From Holosporales bacterium (GTDB lineage Bacteria > Pseudomonadota > Alphaproteobacteria > RUG11792): a DNA stretch of 13,632 bases. The translations under genes were made by a program, and so were the position numbers. The stretch lies in NCBI GenBank assembly GCA_031257415.1, contig JAIROR010000056.1:1-13632 (forward strand), read 5' to 3'. This document shows, one piece after another, positions 1-6,804 of this stretch (the first letter of the stretch is position 1; each line of letters begins with the position of its first letter). Below the pieces are notes generated by a model, which was not told the origin of the DNA, ran no database searches, and worked only from the letters and a program-made list of their open reading frames with translations.

Positions 1-282
1 CACACGAAGTTCGAGGCTGAGGTATACATTCTGACGAAAGAGGAGGGGGGGCGCCATACTGGATTCCTCTCCAATTATCGTCCTCAGTTTTACTTTAGAA
101 CAACGGATGTTACGGGAACTATTACCTTGCCAGATGGTGTTGATATGGTTATACCTGGCGATAACGTGAATATTACAGTCGAATTGATCGCGCCTATCGC
201 TATGGAAGAAAACCTCCGCTTTGCTATTCGTGAGGGTGGCAGAACAGTGGGTTCTGGTGTCGTTTCGAAGATAATTGCGTAA
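1..282 (+). CDS. tuf: Elongation factor Tu, C-terminal part (5' end outside window)
   Basis: This is the last 93 codons of EF-Tu, the GTPase that carries aminoacyl-tRNA to the ribosomal A site; the frame is open from base 1 and ends at TAA 280-282. The fragment is domain III, the barrel that contacts tRNA and EF-Ts. It shows the family signatures [15 protein letters not shown] and [13 protein letters not shown] and stops where E. coli EF-Tu stops. The alanine in FAIREGG, a site of kirromycin-resistance changes in E. coli, is unchanged. The G domain and domain II lie off the window. rpsJ follows after 25 bases with no terminator seen, so the two are probably co-transcribed, as in many alphaproteobacteria that have fusA-tuf-rpsJ. 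A G7 run at 45-51 covers the EGG codons. Identity is certain; only completeness is limited. Confidence 0.98.
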   Translation, partial: HTKFEAEVYILTKEEGGRHTGFLSNYRPQFYFRTTDVTGTITLPDGVDMVIPGDNVNITVELIAPIAMEENLRFAIREGGRTVGSGVVSKIIA

Positions 283-307
283 TTGGAAAGAAGAGGGATT
301 GACTAAT

Positions 308-616
308 ATGGAATGGCGTAGTATAAGAATAAGATTGAAGGCGTACGATCACAGATTGCTCGATCAATCTGTTCGGGAGATTGTGAATGCAGCAAAGAGA
401 TCTGGAGCAGTGGTTATTGGTCCAGTTCCTCTTCCAACTCGGATTGAAAGGTTCACGGTGAATAGATCTCCTCACATTGACAAGGAGTCTAGGGAGCAGT
501 TCGAAATCAGGACTTACAAGCGGTTGATAGACATCATCGATTGGCTGCCGCAGACGGTTGATGCATTGATGAAGCTCGACTTGGCCGCTGGTGTTGATGT
601 TGAGATAAAGCTATAG
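308..616 (+). CDS. rpsJ: 30S ribosomal protein S10 (uS10)
   Basis: S10 is a small-subunit head protein that also serves as NusE in transcription antitermination complexes. The 102-residue product begins [20 protein letters not shown] and contains [14 protein letters not shown], the long loop signature, and ends [16 protein letters not shown], all typical of the family (E. coli 103 aa). I chose ATG 308 because it aligns with the usual N terminus and has a GAGGGA Shine-Dalgarno sequence at 293-298, nine bases upstream. An in-frame TTG at 275 would overlap the tuf stop and add residues the family lacks. It lies 25 bases after tuf, so the long S10 leader that mediates L4 attenuation in E. coli has no room here. 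rplC follows after 11 bases. Confidence 0.98.
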   Translation: MEWRSIRIRLKAYDHRLLDQSVREIVNAAKRSGAVVIGPVPLPTRIERFTVNRSPHIDKESREQFEIRTYKRLIDIIDWLPQTVDALMKLDLAAGVDVEIKL

Positions 617-620
617 GAGG
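615..620 (+). promoter_or_regulatory. Strong Shine-Dalgarno of rplC, deciding its start
   Basis: AGGAGG overlaps the last base pair of the rpsJ TAG stop codon. It lies four bases from GTG 625 and seven from ATG 628; the latter spacing is close to optimal, which is why ATG 628 is taken as the L3 start. Confidence 0.8.
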
Positions 621-627
621 CGCAGTG

Positions 628-1275
628 ATGGAAAGAATAGGTTTAATTGCTAGAAAGCTTGGAATGACCCAGCTGTTCGACGCTTCGGGAACGCAAATTC
701 CTGTTACTGTGCTCAAGATAGATCCGTGCTCAGTTGTTGCGTTACGAACCAAAGAAAAGGACGGATATTCGGCGGTTCAGGTTGGTTCCTGTGAAGGCAA
801 GGAGAAGCACATTAACAAGCCGCAGCTGAAAAGTTTTGAAAAGCTTGGAGCGAAGAATTACAGAATCCTGAAGGAATTTAGAGTTGATGATGTTTCCAGC
901 TATAAGTTCGGAGACACTTTTGATAGCAGTTATTTTGCGGCTGGACAGCTTGTTGATGTGACCGGTCGGAGCGTTGGCAAGGGATTTGCTGGAGCCATCA
1001 AGAGACATGGATTCGGTGGCCTCAGGGCAACGCACGGTGTTTCGATAACGCACAGGTGTCATGGATCAACTGGTAATAGGACTCTTCCTGGCAAGGTCTT
1101 TAAAAATAAAAGGATGGCTGGTCATATGGGGGATAAGAGAGTCACGACTCTGAACCTGAAGGTTCATTCTGTTGATGTTGAAAAAGGGGTGCTTTTGATT
1201 CGCGGTTGCGTCCCAGGTGCGGAAAATGGCATTGTTTTTGTAAGAGATGCGATAAAAAAGGCTAAGAGGAATTGA
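628..1275 (+). CDS. rplC: 50S ribosomal protein L3 (uL3)
   Basis: L3 is an early-assembly large-subunit protein whose long loop reaches the peptidyl transferase region. The 215-residue product starts MERIGLIARKLGMTQLFD and has the signature VTGRSVGKGFAGAIKRHGF at about residues 110-130 and PGKVFKNKRMAGHMG around 154-168. A strong AGGAGG at 615-620 overlaps the rpsJ stop; ATG 628 is seven bases downstream, and the adjoining in-frame GTG 625 would be only four away, so ATG 628 is preferred. The loop glutamine that PrmB methylates in E. coli (Gln150) is replaced: the segment reads GSTGNRTLPGKV, with Thr152 in its place. rplD begins three bases after the stop, with its own ribosome binding site inside the L3 end. 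Confidence 0.98.
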   Translation: MERIGLIARKLGMTQLFDASGTQIPVTVLKIDPCSVVALRTKEKDGYSAVQVGSCEGKEKHINKPQLKSFEKLGAKNYRILKEFRVDDVSSYKFGDTFDSSYFAAGQLVDVTGRSVGKGFAGAIKRHGFGGLRATHGVSITHRCHGSTGNRTLPGKVFKNKRMAGHMGDKRVTTLNLKVHSVDVEKGVLLIRGCVPGAENGIVFVRDAIKKAKRN

Positions 1276-1278
1276 AGT

Positions 1279-1893
1279 ATGAAGTATGAAGTATTAGATC
1301 AAAAAAATGAAACAGCTGGCGAAGTGGATTTGGCAGATGATATTTTTGGTATCTTGCCTAGGAAAGACATTCTGTCTAGAGTTGTTTTGTGGCAGCTCGC
1401 CAAGAGAAGATCTGGCAGCCATAATGTGAAGGGGAAGTCCGATGTTCATGGAACGACGAGGAAAATGCACAAGCAAAAGGGAACAGGTGGCGCTCGTCAT
1501 GGTTCAAAGAAAGCTGTTCAGTTCAGAGGTGGCGGTGTTGTTTTTGGTCCTGTAAATCGTGATCACGGTTTTGGAATGCAGAAAAAAGTTAAGAAGTTGG
1601 CTCTGAGAATGGCCCTTTCATCGAAAGCGCAGTCTGGAGATTTGATTGTTGTTGATTCATTGCAATATGATGAAAAGATAAAAACCAAAGAGTTTCTTAA
1701 TAGATTTGGGAGTTATAATTCTGCTTTGTTCATTGATTCTGAGAAGAACGAGAATGTTTTGAATGCCCTTTCAAATGTTCATGGGTTTGATTTTTTGCCT
1801 CAGATTGGGACCAATGTGTATGATGTTATCTGGCACGAAAAATTGGTTGTTTCGTTGAGCGCAATCAAAGATCTTGAAGGGAGGCTTGCCTAA
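1279..1893 (+). CDS. rplD: 50S ribosomal protein L4 (uL4)
   Basis: L4 binds 23S rRNA domain I, and its extended loop lines the nascent-peptide exit tunnel; in gammaproteobacteria it also represses its own operon. The 204-residue product shows the loop signature MHKQKGTGGARHGS followed by VQFRGGGVVFGP near residues 58-90, and the globular C-terminal part ends KDLEGRLA. Length matches the usual 201-207. ATG 1279 has GAGGA at 1266-1270 as ribosome binding site, eight bases upstream and inside rplC. An A7 run (1301-1307) lies at codons 8-10. In-frame rplW start options begin two bases after the stop. Because tuf-rpsJ lacks room for an S10 leader, L4 autoregulation of the E. coli type is doubtful (inference). 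Confidence 0.98.
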   Translation: MKYEVLDQKNETAGEVDLADDIFGILPRKDILSRVVLWQLAKRRSGSHNVKGKSDVHGTTRKMHKQKGTGGARHGSKKAVQFRGGGVVFGPVNRDHGFGMQKKVKKLALRMALSSKAQSGDLIVVDSLQYDEKIKTKEFLNRFGSYNSALFIDSEKNENVLNALSNVHGFDFLPQIGTNVYDVIWHEKLVVSLSAIKDLEGRLA

Positions 1894-1924
1894 TATGAAA
1901 GGAGGAAATGTGAGGAGTAGTATG
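1879..1924 (+). promoter_or_regulatory. Stacked ribosome binding sites and in-frame starts for rplW
   Basis: Within 46 bases there are three Shine-Dalgarno/start combinations in one frame: GGGAGG 1879-1884 with ATG 1895, AAAGGAGG 1898-1905 with GTG 1910, and AGGAG 1913-1917 with ATG 1922. The middle one has the best match to the anti-Shine-Dalgarno sequence but a short spacer and a GTG codon. The last start matches the family N terminus. Confidence 0.6.
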
Positions 1925-2212
1925 AAGAATTTCAGAGATTTTGACATTATTAGGTATCCGGTGTATTCGGAGAAAGCAACGCGATTGATAGAGGTTGCCA
2001 ATTTCTACACTTTTATCGTTGATAAAACGGCTACAAAAAAGGAGATTAAAGGTGCTATTGAGAGAGTTTTTTCTGTGAAAGTTGAATCAGTTAATACGAT
2101 GGTAAACAAGGGAAAAATGAAGTCATTCAGGAGGCATCCGTTTCGGAGATCGGATTTTAAAAAAGCTATCGTCAGATTGGCGGAGAGCGATAATATAGAT
2201 TTGGGAGTATAA
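1922..2212 (+). CDS. rplW: 50S ribosomal protein L23 (uL23)
   Basis: L23 sits at the polypeptide tunnel exit, where it is the docking site for trigger factor and SRP. From ATG 1922 the product is 96 residues and starts [20 protein letters not shown], close to the normal family N terminus; it continues with [20 protein letters not shown] and a [20 protein letters not shown] segment. The start is ambiguous: the frame is open upstream and offers ATG 1895 (GGGAGG 1879-1884, ten bases away) and GTG 1910 (AAAGGAGG 1898-1905, four bases away) before ATG 1922 (AGGAG 1913-1917, four bases away). I favour 1922 by family length; 1895 would add MKGGNVRSS. The gene abuts rplB by two bases. Confidence 0.93.
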   Translation: MKNFRDFDIIRYPVYSEKATRLIEVANFYTFIVDKTATKKEIKGAIERVFSVKVESVNTMVNKGKMKSFRRHPFRRSDFKKAIVRLAESDNIDLGV

Positions 2213-2214
2213 AA

Positions 2215-3036
2215 ATGGGTTTGAAGCAATATAAGGCAGTCACACCATCGCAAAGAGGGCTGGTTAACATTGACAGATCAGAGCTTTGGAAAGGAAAGCC
2301 TCTTAAGAAGCTCACTGAAAGGAAGCTCAACAGGGCAGGGCGCAACAATCATGGCCATATAACGGTTTGGCAGAGAGGAGGTGGACATAAGCAGAGGTAT
2401 AGAAAAATTGATTTCCTGCGCGACAAATATGATGTTGAAGCGACGGTGGAGCGTATAGAATACGATCCAAACAGATCCGCTTTTATAGCTCTTTTAGAGT
2501 ATGCTGATGGAGAGTATCGATATATAATCGCTCCACAGAAATTGAAGCGTGGAGATAAGGTTATATCGTCAGAGAAGGCGGACGTGAAGCCGGGGAATTG
2601 CATGTTGTTGAAGAATATCCCTGTTGGAACGGTGATTCATAATGTGGAGATTAAGATTGGCAAGGGAGCTCAGATGGCGAGATCCGCTGGTGCTGGAGTC
2701 CAGATTGTTGGAAGAGATGGAATTTACATTATACTCAGGCTTCCCTCTGGCGAGCAGAGGCTGGTGAACAGCGAGTGCCACGCTACCGTTGGAGTCGTTT
2801 CAAATCAGGATCATCAGAATAGGAGTTATGGCAAAGCAGGGCGGAGTAGGTGGCTTGGGAAGAGACCAACAGTTAGAGGGGTTGCAATGAATCCTATTGA
2901 TCACCCGCATGGCGGAGGGGAAGGAAAATCTTCAGGAGGACGGCATCCGGTTACTCCATGGGGAATTTCAACAAAAGGTAAGAAAACTCGTAGAAATAAA
3001 CGTACGAGTCAGTATATAATATCTAAGCGGAAGTAA
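2215..3036 (+). CDS. rplB: 50S ribosomal protein L2 (uL2)
   Basis: L2 is one of the most conserved large-subunit proteins; it binds 23S rRNA domain IV and is needed for subunit joining and peptidyl transferase activity. The 273-residue product equals the E. coli length. Signatures seen are [19 protein letters not shown] near residues 42-60, the SH3-like core ending in [17 protein letters not shown], and the C-terminal [13 protein letters not shown] at 225-237. His230 in that motif corresponds to E. coli His229, implicated in peptidyl transfer. The C-terminal tail is basic and lysine/arginine rich. ATG 2215 has GGGAG at 2203-2207 seven bases upstream, inside the rplW end. rpsS follows after 14 bases. 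Confidence 0.99.
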   Translation: MGLKQYKAVTPSQRGLVNIDRSELWKGKPLKKLTERKLNRAGRNNHGHITVWQRGGGHKQRYRKIDFLRDKYDVEATVERIEYDPNRSAFIALLEYADGEYRYIIAPQKLKRGDKVISSEKADVKPGNCMLLKNIPVGTVIHNVEIKIGKGAQMARSAGAGVQIVGRDGIYIILRLPSGEQRLVNSECHATVGVVSNQDHQNRSYGKAGRSRWLGKRPTVRGVAMNPIDHPHGGGEGKSSGGRHPVTPWGISTKGKKTRRNKRTSQYIISKRK

Positions 3037-3050
3037 GGAGATAGTGAAAG

Positions 3051-3323
3051 ATGAGTAGATCAGTTTGGAAAGGGCCATTTTTTGAGAGGTATTTGTTGAA
3101 AAAGGCGGAAGCTGCGAAAGCGTCTGGCAGGTCTGATGTTATAAAGATCTGGACTAGACGCTCTACGATACTACCGCAGTTTGTTGGAGTGACGTTTGGT
3201 GTCCACAATGGGAAGAAATTTGTTCCGGTTTCGGTGACTGAAAACATGGTTGGTCACAAGTTTGGTGAATTTGCTCCAACGAGGACGTATTATGGCCACG
3301 GTGCCGATAAGAAGAAGAGATGA
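3051..3323 (+). CDS. rpsS: 30S ribosomal protein S19 (uS19)
   Basis: S19 is a small-subunit head protein that pairs with S13 and contacts the A-site finger and tRNA side of the head. The 90-residue product begins [20 protein letters not shown] and contains SRR-like [24 protein letters not shown] and [13 protein letters not shown], the diagnostic family run. Length agrees with the usual 89-93. ATG 3051 is preceded by TAAGGAG at 3034-3040, which also contains the rplB stop. Its TGA stop overlaps the first ATG of rplV as ATGA, so the two are probably translationally coupled. Nothing unusual was seen in it. Confidence 0.99.
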   Translation: MSRSVWKGPFFERYLLKKAEAAKASGRSDVIKIWTRRSTILPQFVGVTFGVHNGKKFVPVSVTENMVGHKFGEFAPTRTYYGHGADKKKR

Positions 3324-3688
3324 TTATGAATAATAATAATGATGTAATGACAGCGAAAGCGACCTTGGCAAGGATCAAAACGAGTCCTCAGAAGCTCAAC
3401 ATTGTGGCTTCTATGATTCGTGGACTTGACGTGGCTGTAGCTGAGAGAGTCTTGGAGCTCTCTAGGAAAAGAGTGGCGGCTGACGTTTTGAAAACGCTGA
3501 GCTCAGCTATTGCCAACGCGGAGAATAACCATGATATGGTCGCTGATGTATTGTATGTTAAGGAAGCGTACGTTGGTAAGAGCATGTCCCTCAGAAGGTT
3601 TCACCCGAGGGGGAGAGGGCGAGGTTCCAGGATCGAAAAGCATTTTAGCAATCTGAGCGTTGTTGTGGCAGAAAGGGAGGATTTGTGA
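3320..3688 (+). CDS. rplV: 50S ribosomal protein L22 (uL22)
   Basis: L22 contacts all 23S rRNA domains, and its long beta-hairpin forms the narrow constriction of the exit tunnel together with L4. The 122-residue product shows [19 protein letters not shown] near residues 16-34 and [12 protein letters not shown] near 63-74. The hairpin follows from about 85. The loop reads [20 protein letters not shown], in which the usual PRA(K/R)GRA and TSHI are altered: glycines stand at 98 and 102, and TSH becomes FSN. ATG 3320 overlaps the rpsS stop; ATG 3326 is an alternative, and neither has a strong Shine-Dalgarno, which fits coupled translation. The first residues, [10 protein letters not shown], are a low-complexity asparagine stretch without family counterpart, so the true start may even be ATG 3347. 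Confidence 0.96.
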   Translation: MIMNNNNDVMTAKATLARIKTSPQKLNIVASMIRGLDVAVAERVLELSRKRVAADVLKTLSSAIANAENNHDMVADVLYVKEAYVGKSMSLRRFHPRGRGRGSRIEKHFSNLSVVVAEREDL

Positions 3689-3689
3689 T

Positions 3690-4346
3690 ATGGGACAGAA
3701 AGTTAACCCAGTTGGCTTTAGATTAGGGATTATAAGAACTTGGGATTCTAGATGGTTTGCCAAGAAAGATTATGCAAATTTGCTTTTGAGCGATTTTAAA
3801 ATCAGAGAGCTTATAAGGAAAGACTATTCAGCTGCCGGAATTGCGAAAGTCGTTATTGAAAGGCCAGCAAAGAAAGTTAATATAGATATTCATGCGGCTC
3901 GTCCAGGGATGCTTATCGGGAAAGGTGGAACTGATCTTGAAAAGCTCAGGAATAAGGTTTCGAAAATTGCTGGGGCAGAAGTTGCGATTAATATCGTTAA
4001 TGTCAGGAAGCCGGAGCTTGATGCATATCTTATTGCAGAGGGCATTGCTTTTCAAATAGAGAAGAGGGTTTCGTATCGGAGAGCGATGAAAAGGGCAATG
4101 CAGGCGGCTATGAAGCTCGGAGCCGGAGGGATTCGTTGCAATGTCAGCGGGCGTCTCGGGGGAGCGGAAATTGCCAGAACAGAGTGGTATAGGGAAGGTC
4201 GCGTGCCCCTTCATACGTTGCGTTCTGATGTTGATTTCAGTGTTGGTGTCGCCAAAACGACGTATGGAACATGTGGTGTCAAGGTTTGGGTCTATCATGG
4301 AGACTCCGAGGTTGGAGATTTTGTTCCTAGGGATAAGAAGGGTTGA
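3690..4346 (+). CDS. rpsC: 30S ribosomal protein S3 (uS3)
   Basis: S3 forms the mRNA entry tunnel with S4 and S5 and contributes to helicase activity. The 218-residue product starts [14 protein letters not shown], the near-invariant family start. A KH domain covers about residues 40-110, with the GxxG loop GKGG at 77-80. The C-terminal domain shows [20 protein letters not shown] and the end [21 protein letters not shown]. Length is slightly short of E. coli (233) because the basic tail is reduced, which is common in alphaproteobacteria. The frame is open back to a TTG at 3660 inside rplV, but ATG 3690 with GGGAGG at 3675-3680 and the family start decides the call. It begins one base after rplV and is followed by rplP after 15 bases. 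Confidence 0.98.
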   Translation: MGQKVNPVGFRLGIIRTWDSRWFAKKDYANLLLSDFKIRELIRKDYSAAGIAKVVIERPAKKVNIDIHAARPGMLIGKGGTDLEKLRNKVSKIAGAEVAINIVNVRKPELDAYLIAEGIAFQIEKRVSYRRAMKRAMQAAMKLGAGGIRCNVSGRLGGAEIARTEWYREGRVPLHTLRSDVDFSVGVAKTTYGTCGVKVWVYHGDSEVGDFVPRDKKG

Positions 4347-4361
4347 TGAGGATTTTTAGTT

Positions 4362-4772
4362 ATGATGTTTCCTAAGAAGACAAAATTTAGAAAGGCCTTT
4401 AAAGGCAGAATATCAGGGGTTACAGTTGCTGGCTCGACTGTGAGTTATGGTAGCTATGGGTTGAAAGCATTGGAACCGACGAGGTTGTCCGCAAGGCAAA
4501 TCGAAGCTGCAAGGCGAGCGATTTCGAGATATGTGAAAAGGGCAGGGCGCCTTTGGATAAGAATCTTCCCGGATATTCCAGTGTCTAAGAAGCCTGCTGA
4601 AGTGCGGATGGGAAGTGGGAAAGGTTCAAACGAATTTTGGGCTGTTCGCATTCATCCGGGTAGAATAATGTTTGAGCTTGATGGAGTTCCGGAGAATGTG
4701 GCAGAAGAAGCTTTGAAGCTTGCTGCATCGAAGTTGCCCATAAAAGCAAAGTTTGTGAAGCGTATTGTGTGA
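4362..4772 (+). CDS. rplP: 50S ribosomal protein L16 (uL16)
   Basis: L16 binds near the A site and the central protuberance and organises tRNA accommodation. The 136-residue product equals E. coli in length. It begins [16 protein letters not shown] and carries [17 protein letters not shown] at 44-60 and [15 protein letters not shown] at 81-95. Arg82 there corresponds to E. coli Arg81, the site hydroxylated by the YcfD/RoxA oxygenase; the target residue is intact, though whether the enzyme exists here is unknown. ATG 4362 has GAGGA at 4348-4352 nine bases upstream. ATG 4365, immediately next, is an equally plausible start that would remove one methionine. Nothing unusual was otherwise seen. 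Confidence 0.98.
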   Translation: MMFPKKTKFRKAFKGRISGVTVAGSTVSYGSYGLKALEPTRLSARQIEAARRAISRYVKRAGRLWIRIFPDIPVSKKPAEVRMGSGKGSNEFWAVRIHPGRIMFELDGVPENVAEEALKLAASKLPIKAKFVKRIV

Positions 4773-4781
4773 GATTTGTAT

Positions 4782-4973
4782 ATGAAATTTGAAGAATTGT
4801 TGAAAAAAGATGCCAAAGAACTCTGTGAGTTATGTGCTGATTTGAAGAGGGAAAGTTTGAACCTCAGGATGGCTCAGAGACTGAGTCAGGATTCGAGTAT
4901 GGCTGCTAAGAAGCGGTGTCGCCGCGATATAGCGAGAGTTTTGACAAGATTGCGTCAATTGAAGGAGAAATAG
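4782..4973 (+). CDS. rpmC: 50S ribosomal protein L29 (uL29)
   Basis: L29 is a small helical protein at the tunnel exit next to L23. From ATG 4782 the product has 63 residues, the same as E. coli. It begins MKFEELLKKDAKELCELCAD, contains ESLNLRMAQRLSQDSSM, the counterpart of the family's FNLR motif, and ends with the helix RRDIARVLTRLRQLKEK. An in-frame TTG 4776 would add two residues; no good Shine-Dalgarno supports either start, the best being a weak purine stretch around the rplP stop, so coupling from rplP nine bases upstream is likely. Two cysteines near residues 15 and 18 (CELC spacing) are unusual for the family but probably incidental. Confidence 0.95.
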   Translation: MKFEELLKKDAKELCELCADLKRESLNLRMAQRLSQDSSMAAKKRCRRDIARVLTRLRQLKEK

Positions 4974-4976
4974 CTT

Positions 4977-5228
4977 ATGCCTCGTCGTGTGTTACAAGGG
5001 ATTGTTGTGAGCAATAAGGCCGATAAAACTGTGTCGGTTCGTGTTGAGAAGAGAGTTATGCATCTTCTCTACAAGAAGTATGTCAAAAAGCATAAGAAAT
5101 ATGCTGCTCATGATGAGAACAATAAATATAAAGTTGGAGATTTGGTAAGGATTATAGAGTCCCGCCCTATATCCAAGACAAAATCTTGGGTTGTTGATTC
5201 TCTCGTTAGATCTGGAGGTGCAGAATGA
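4977..5228 (+). CDS. rpsQ: 30S ribosomal protein S17 (uS17)
   Basis: S17 is a primary 16S rRNA binding protein with an OB fold. The 83-residue product starts [20 protein letters not shown], followed by [20 protein letters not shown] and [18 protein letters not shown], the clear family signature. Length matches E. coli (84). ATG 4977 has AAGGAG at 4962-4967 nine bases upstream, inside the rpmC end. The TGA stop overlaps the rplN start as ATGA. In E. coli the S10 operon ends after rpsQ and the spc operon starts with its own promoter before rplN; here the four-base overlap leaves no space for a promoter or terminator, so the two clusters appear transcriptionally fused. Confidence 0.98.
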   Translation: MPRRVLQGIVVSNKADKTVSVRVEKRVMHLLYKKYVKKHKKYAAHDENNKYKVGDLVRIIESRPISKTKSWVVDSLVRSGGAE

Positions 5229-5593
5229 TTCAGGCAGAGTCTAGATTAGGAGTTGCTGATAATTCCGGCGCCAAGGAAGTTTTGTGCATCAAGGTTCTCG
5301 GTGGTTCGAAGAGGCGTTACGCTGGTGTCGGAGATGTCATCGTTGTGACAATAAAAGACGCGATTCCAAAAGGGAAAGTGAAGAAAGGCGATATTCATAA
5401 GGCTGTCATTGTTCGAACAAAGCATCCAGTGAGAAGAAAGGATGGTATGCAGATATTCTTTGATAGGAATGCAGTTGTTCTAATTGACAAGCAGGGGGAG
5501 CCTATTGGGAGTCGTATATTTGGTCCAGTGACGAGGGAACTTCGTCAAGCTGGGTATATGAAGATTATTTCGTTGGCTCCGGAGGTGTTGTAG
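5225..5593 (+). CDS. rplN: 50S ribosomal protein L14 (uL14)
   Basis: L14 lies at the subunit interface, forms bridges with 16S rRNA and is the binding site of the silencing factor RsfS. The 122-residue product has the normal family length. It begins [20 protein letters not shown] and includes [38 protein letters not shown] and [16 protein letters not shown] 5225 overlaps the rpsQ stop, and GGAGGTG at 5214-5220 lies four bases upstream of the start, so it can be initiated directly or by coupling. It is the first gene of the classical spc cluster. rplX starts one base after its TAG stop. No oddities were seen. Confidence 0.99.
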   Translation: MIQAESRLGVADNSGAKEVLCIKVLGGSKRRYAGVGDVIVVTIKDAIPKGKVKKGDIHKAVIVRTKHPVRRKDGMQIFFDRNAVVLIDKQGEPIGSRIFGPVTRELRQAGYMKIISLAPEVL

Positions 5594-5594
5594 T

Positions 5595-5912
5595 ATGACT
5601 AGGCCAAAGTTTAAAATTAAAAAGGGTGATGAAGTCCAGGTCATAACTGGTAAGAACAAAGGTCGTCGTGGCACTGTCAGCAAAGTTCTGCGTGATGAAG
5701 GGAAAGTGATCGTGAAGGACGTTAATGTTGTTACGAGGAATATGAAGCAATCATATTTTCATCCGCAGGGAAGATTTGAAAAAGAGATGCCTATTCATAT
5801 TTCAAATGTTGCTCTTATAGATCCTTCTGTTGATAAACCTGCGAAAATAGGGTATAAATTAGAAGAAGGAAAAAAAATTCGGTATTTTAAGAAGTCTGGA
5901 GTGCGTATATGA
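5595..5912 (+). CDS. rplX: 50S ribosomal protein L24 (uL24)
   Basis: L24 initiates large-subunit assembly and sits near the tunnel exit. The 105-residue product carries a KOW motif near residues 9-35 ([20 protein letters not shown]) and then [13 protein letters not shown] and [13 protein letters not shown], the family pattern. ATG 5595 has GGAGG at 5581-5585 with a nine-base spacer. Its TGA overlaps the rplE start as ATGA. Near the 3' end an A8 run (5870-5877) encodes GKK. In E. coli the S8 repressor binds the mRNA around the rplX/rplE junction; I could not establish an equivalent fold here by eye. Confidence 0.98.
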   Translation: MTRPKFKIKKGDEVQVITGKNKGRRGTVSKVLRDEGKVIVKDVNVVTRNMKQSYFHPQGRFEKEMPIHISNVALIDPSVDKPAKIGYKLEEGKKIRYFKKSGVRI

Positions 5913-6445
5913 GCTATTCAAAAAAGAAGTTTTTGGAGATGAAGGACTCTTTAAAGAAAGAGCTTGGGTTTAAGAACGATATGCAAGTTCCTCGTTTGGA
6001 GAAGATAGTCTTGAATTGTTCGTCTGCTGATATTGCTCACGATAACAAGATATTGGCTTCTGTGGTTGATGAGATGACTTTAATCGCTGGTCAAAAACCA
6101 GTCGTTACAAAGGCAAAAAAGTCAATTGCAGGATTTAAACTTAGGGAAGGAATGAATCTTGGAGTGAAGGTGACTTTGCGCAAAGATAAGATGTACGAAT
6201 TCCTTGATCGGTTGATCTACATGGCTCTTCCAAGAGTCAGAGATTTTCGTGGTCTCTCTAGCAAGTGTTTTGATGGGCAAGGAAATTTTTCTTTGGGAAT
6301 TAAAGAGCAAATCGTCTTCCCAGAGATAAACTATGATAGAATCGACAAGATTCGTGGTTTTGATGTGACGATTTGCACGACGGCGAGGAATGACAAAGAG
6401 GGGCTTGCGCTTCTTAAGGCTTTCAATTTGCCGTTTACAAGTTGA
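5909..6445 (+). CDS. rplE: 50S ribosomal protein L5 (uL5)
   Basis: L5 binds 5S rRNA together with L18 and contacts the P-site tRNA and the S13 bridge. The 178-residue product has the usual length. Signatures visible are [10 protein letters not shown] near residues 27-36, [19 protein letters not shown] near 66-84, [12 protein letters not shown] and the region [17 protein letters not shown] near 127-143. ATG 5909 overlaps the rplX stop and has CTGGAG at about 5897-5901. It is the third coupled pair of this locus. rpsN follows after 18 bases. Nothing unusual is seen. Confidence 0.99.
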   Translation: MSYSKKKFLEMKDSLKKELGFKNDMQVPRLEKIVLNCSSADIAHDNKILASVVDEMTLIAGQKPVVTKAKKSIAGFKLREGMNLGVKVTLRKDKMYEFLDRLIYMALPRVRDFRGLSSKCFDGQGNFSLGIKEQIVFPEINYDRIDKIRGFDVTICTTARNDKEGLALLKAFNLPFTS

Positions 6446-6463
6446 TTGTGAGGGATAGGTATT

Positions 6464-6769
6464 ATGGCTAAGAAAAGTTCGATAGAGCACAATAACTATA
6501 GGAAGAGGCTCGTTGAAAAGAAGGCGGGCGCCAGGGCCGCGCTCAAAAAGAAGATTATGGATAAATCTTCTACATTTGAAGAAAGGCTCAAGGCTGTTGG
6601 CAAATTAAACGAGATGCCGCGGAATTCGTCGAAAGTTCGCGTTAGAAATCGTTGCTCAATAACAGGAAGATCTCGTGGTTATTATAGAAAATTTGGTATG
6701 TCTCGTATTGCGTTGCGTGAGTTTGGTTCGGCTGGGCTTTTGCCTGGAGTTATTAAGGCTAGTTGGTGA
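6464..6769 (+). CDS. rpsN: 30S ribosomal protein S14 (uS14), zinc-free type
   Basis: S14 is a late-assembling protein of the small-subunit head. The 101-residue product matches the long, zinc-free form found in Proteobacteria (E. coli 101 aa) and contains only one cysteine (Cys64), so the CxxC...CxxC zinc site of the short form is absent. Diagnostic segments are [20 protein letters not shown] and [19 protein letters not shown], ending [12 protein letters not shown] 6464 is preceded by GAGGG at 6450-6454 with a nine-base spacer. It is followed by a 35-base spacer, one of the longer ones here, before rpsH. Confidence 0.99.
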   Translation: MAKKSSIEHNNYRKRLVEKKAGARAALKKKIMDKSSTFEERLKAVGKLNEMPRNSSKVRVRNRCSITGRSRGYYRKFGMSRIALREFGSAGLLPGVIKASW

Positions 6770-6804
6770 TTTATGCAAAATGTTTATAATGGAGGATTTT
6801 GGGA

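Noticed and set aside
275..307. TTG 275 as an upstream rpsJ start.
   Set aside because: It overlaps the tuf stop region and adds 11 residues absent from S10 proteins; ATG 308 has a good ribosome binding site.
3828..4298. Long minus-strand open frame (156 codons) opposite rpsC.
   Set aside because: It lies entirely within the conserved S3 coding sequence, resembles no known protein, and is explained by codon bias of the sense strand.
4776..4973. CELC cysteine pair in L29 as a zinc site.
   Set aside because: Only two cysteines lie at metal-like spacing, there is no second pair in the protein, and L29 is not a zinc protein; it is most likely incidental.
6785..6790. Perfect TATAAT hexamer between rpsN and rpsH as a promoter.
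   Set aside because: No acceptable -35 lies 16-18 bases upstream, and the start site would fall around 6797, beyond the rpsH Shine-Dalgarno (6791-6795).
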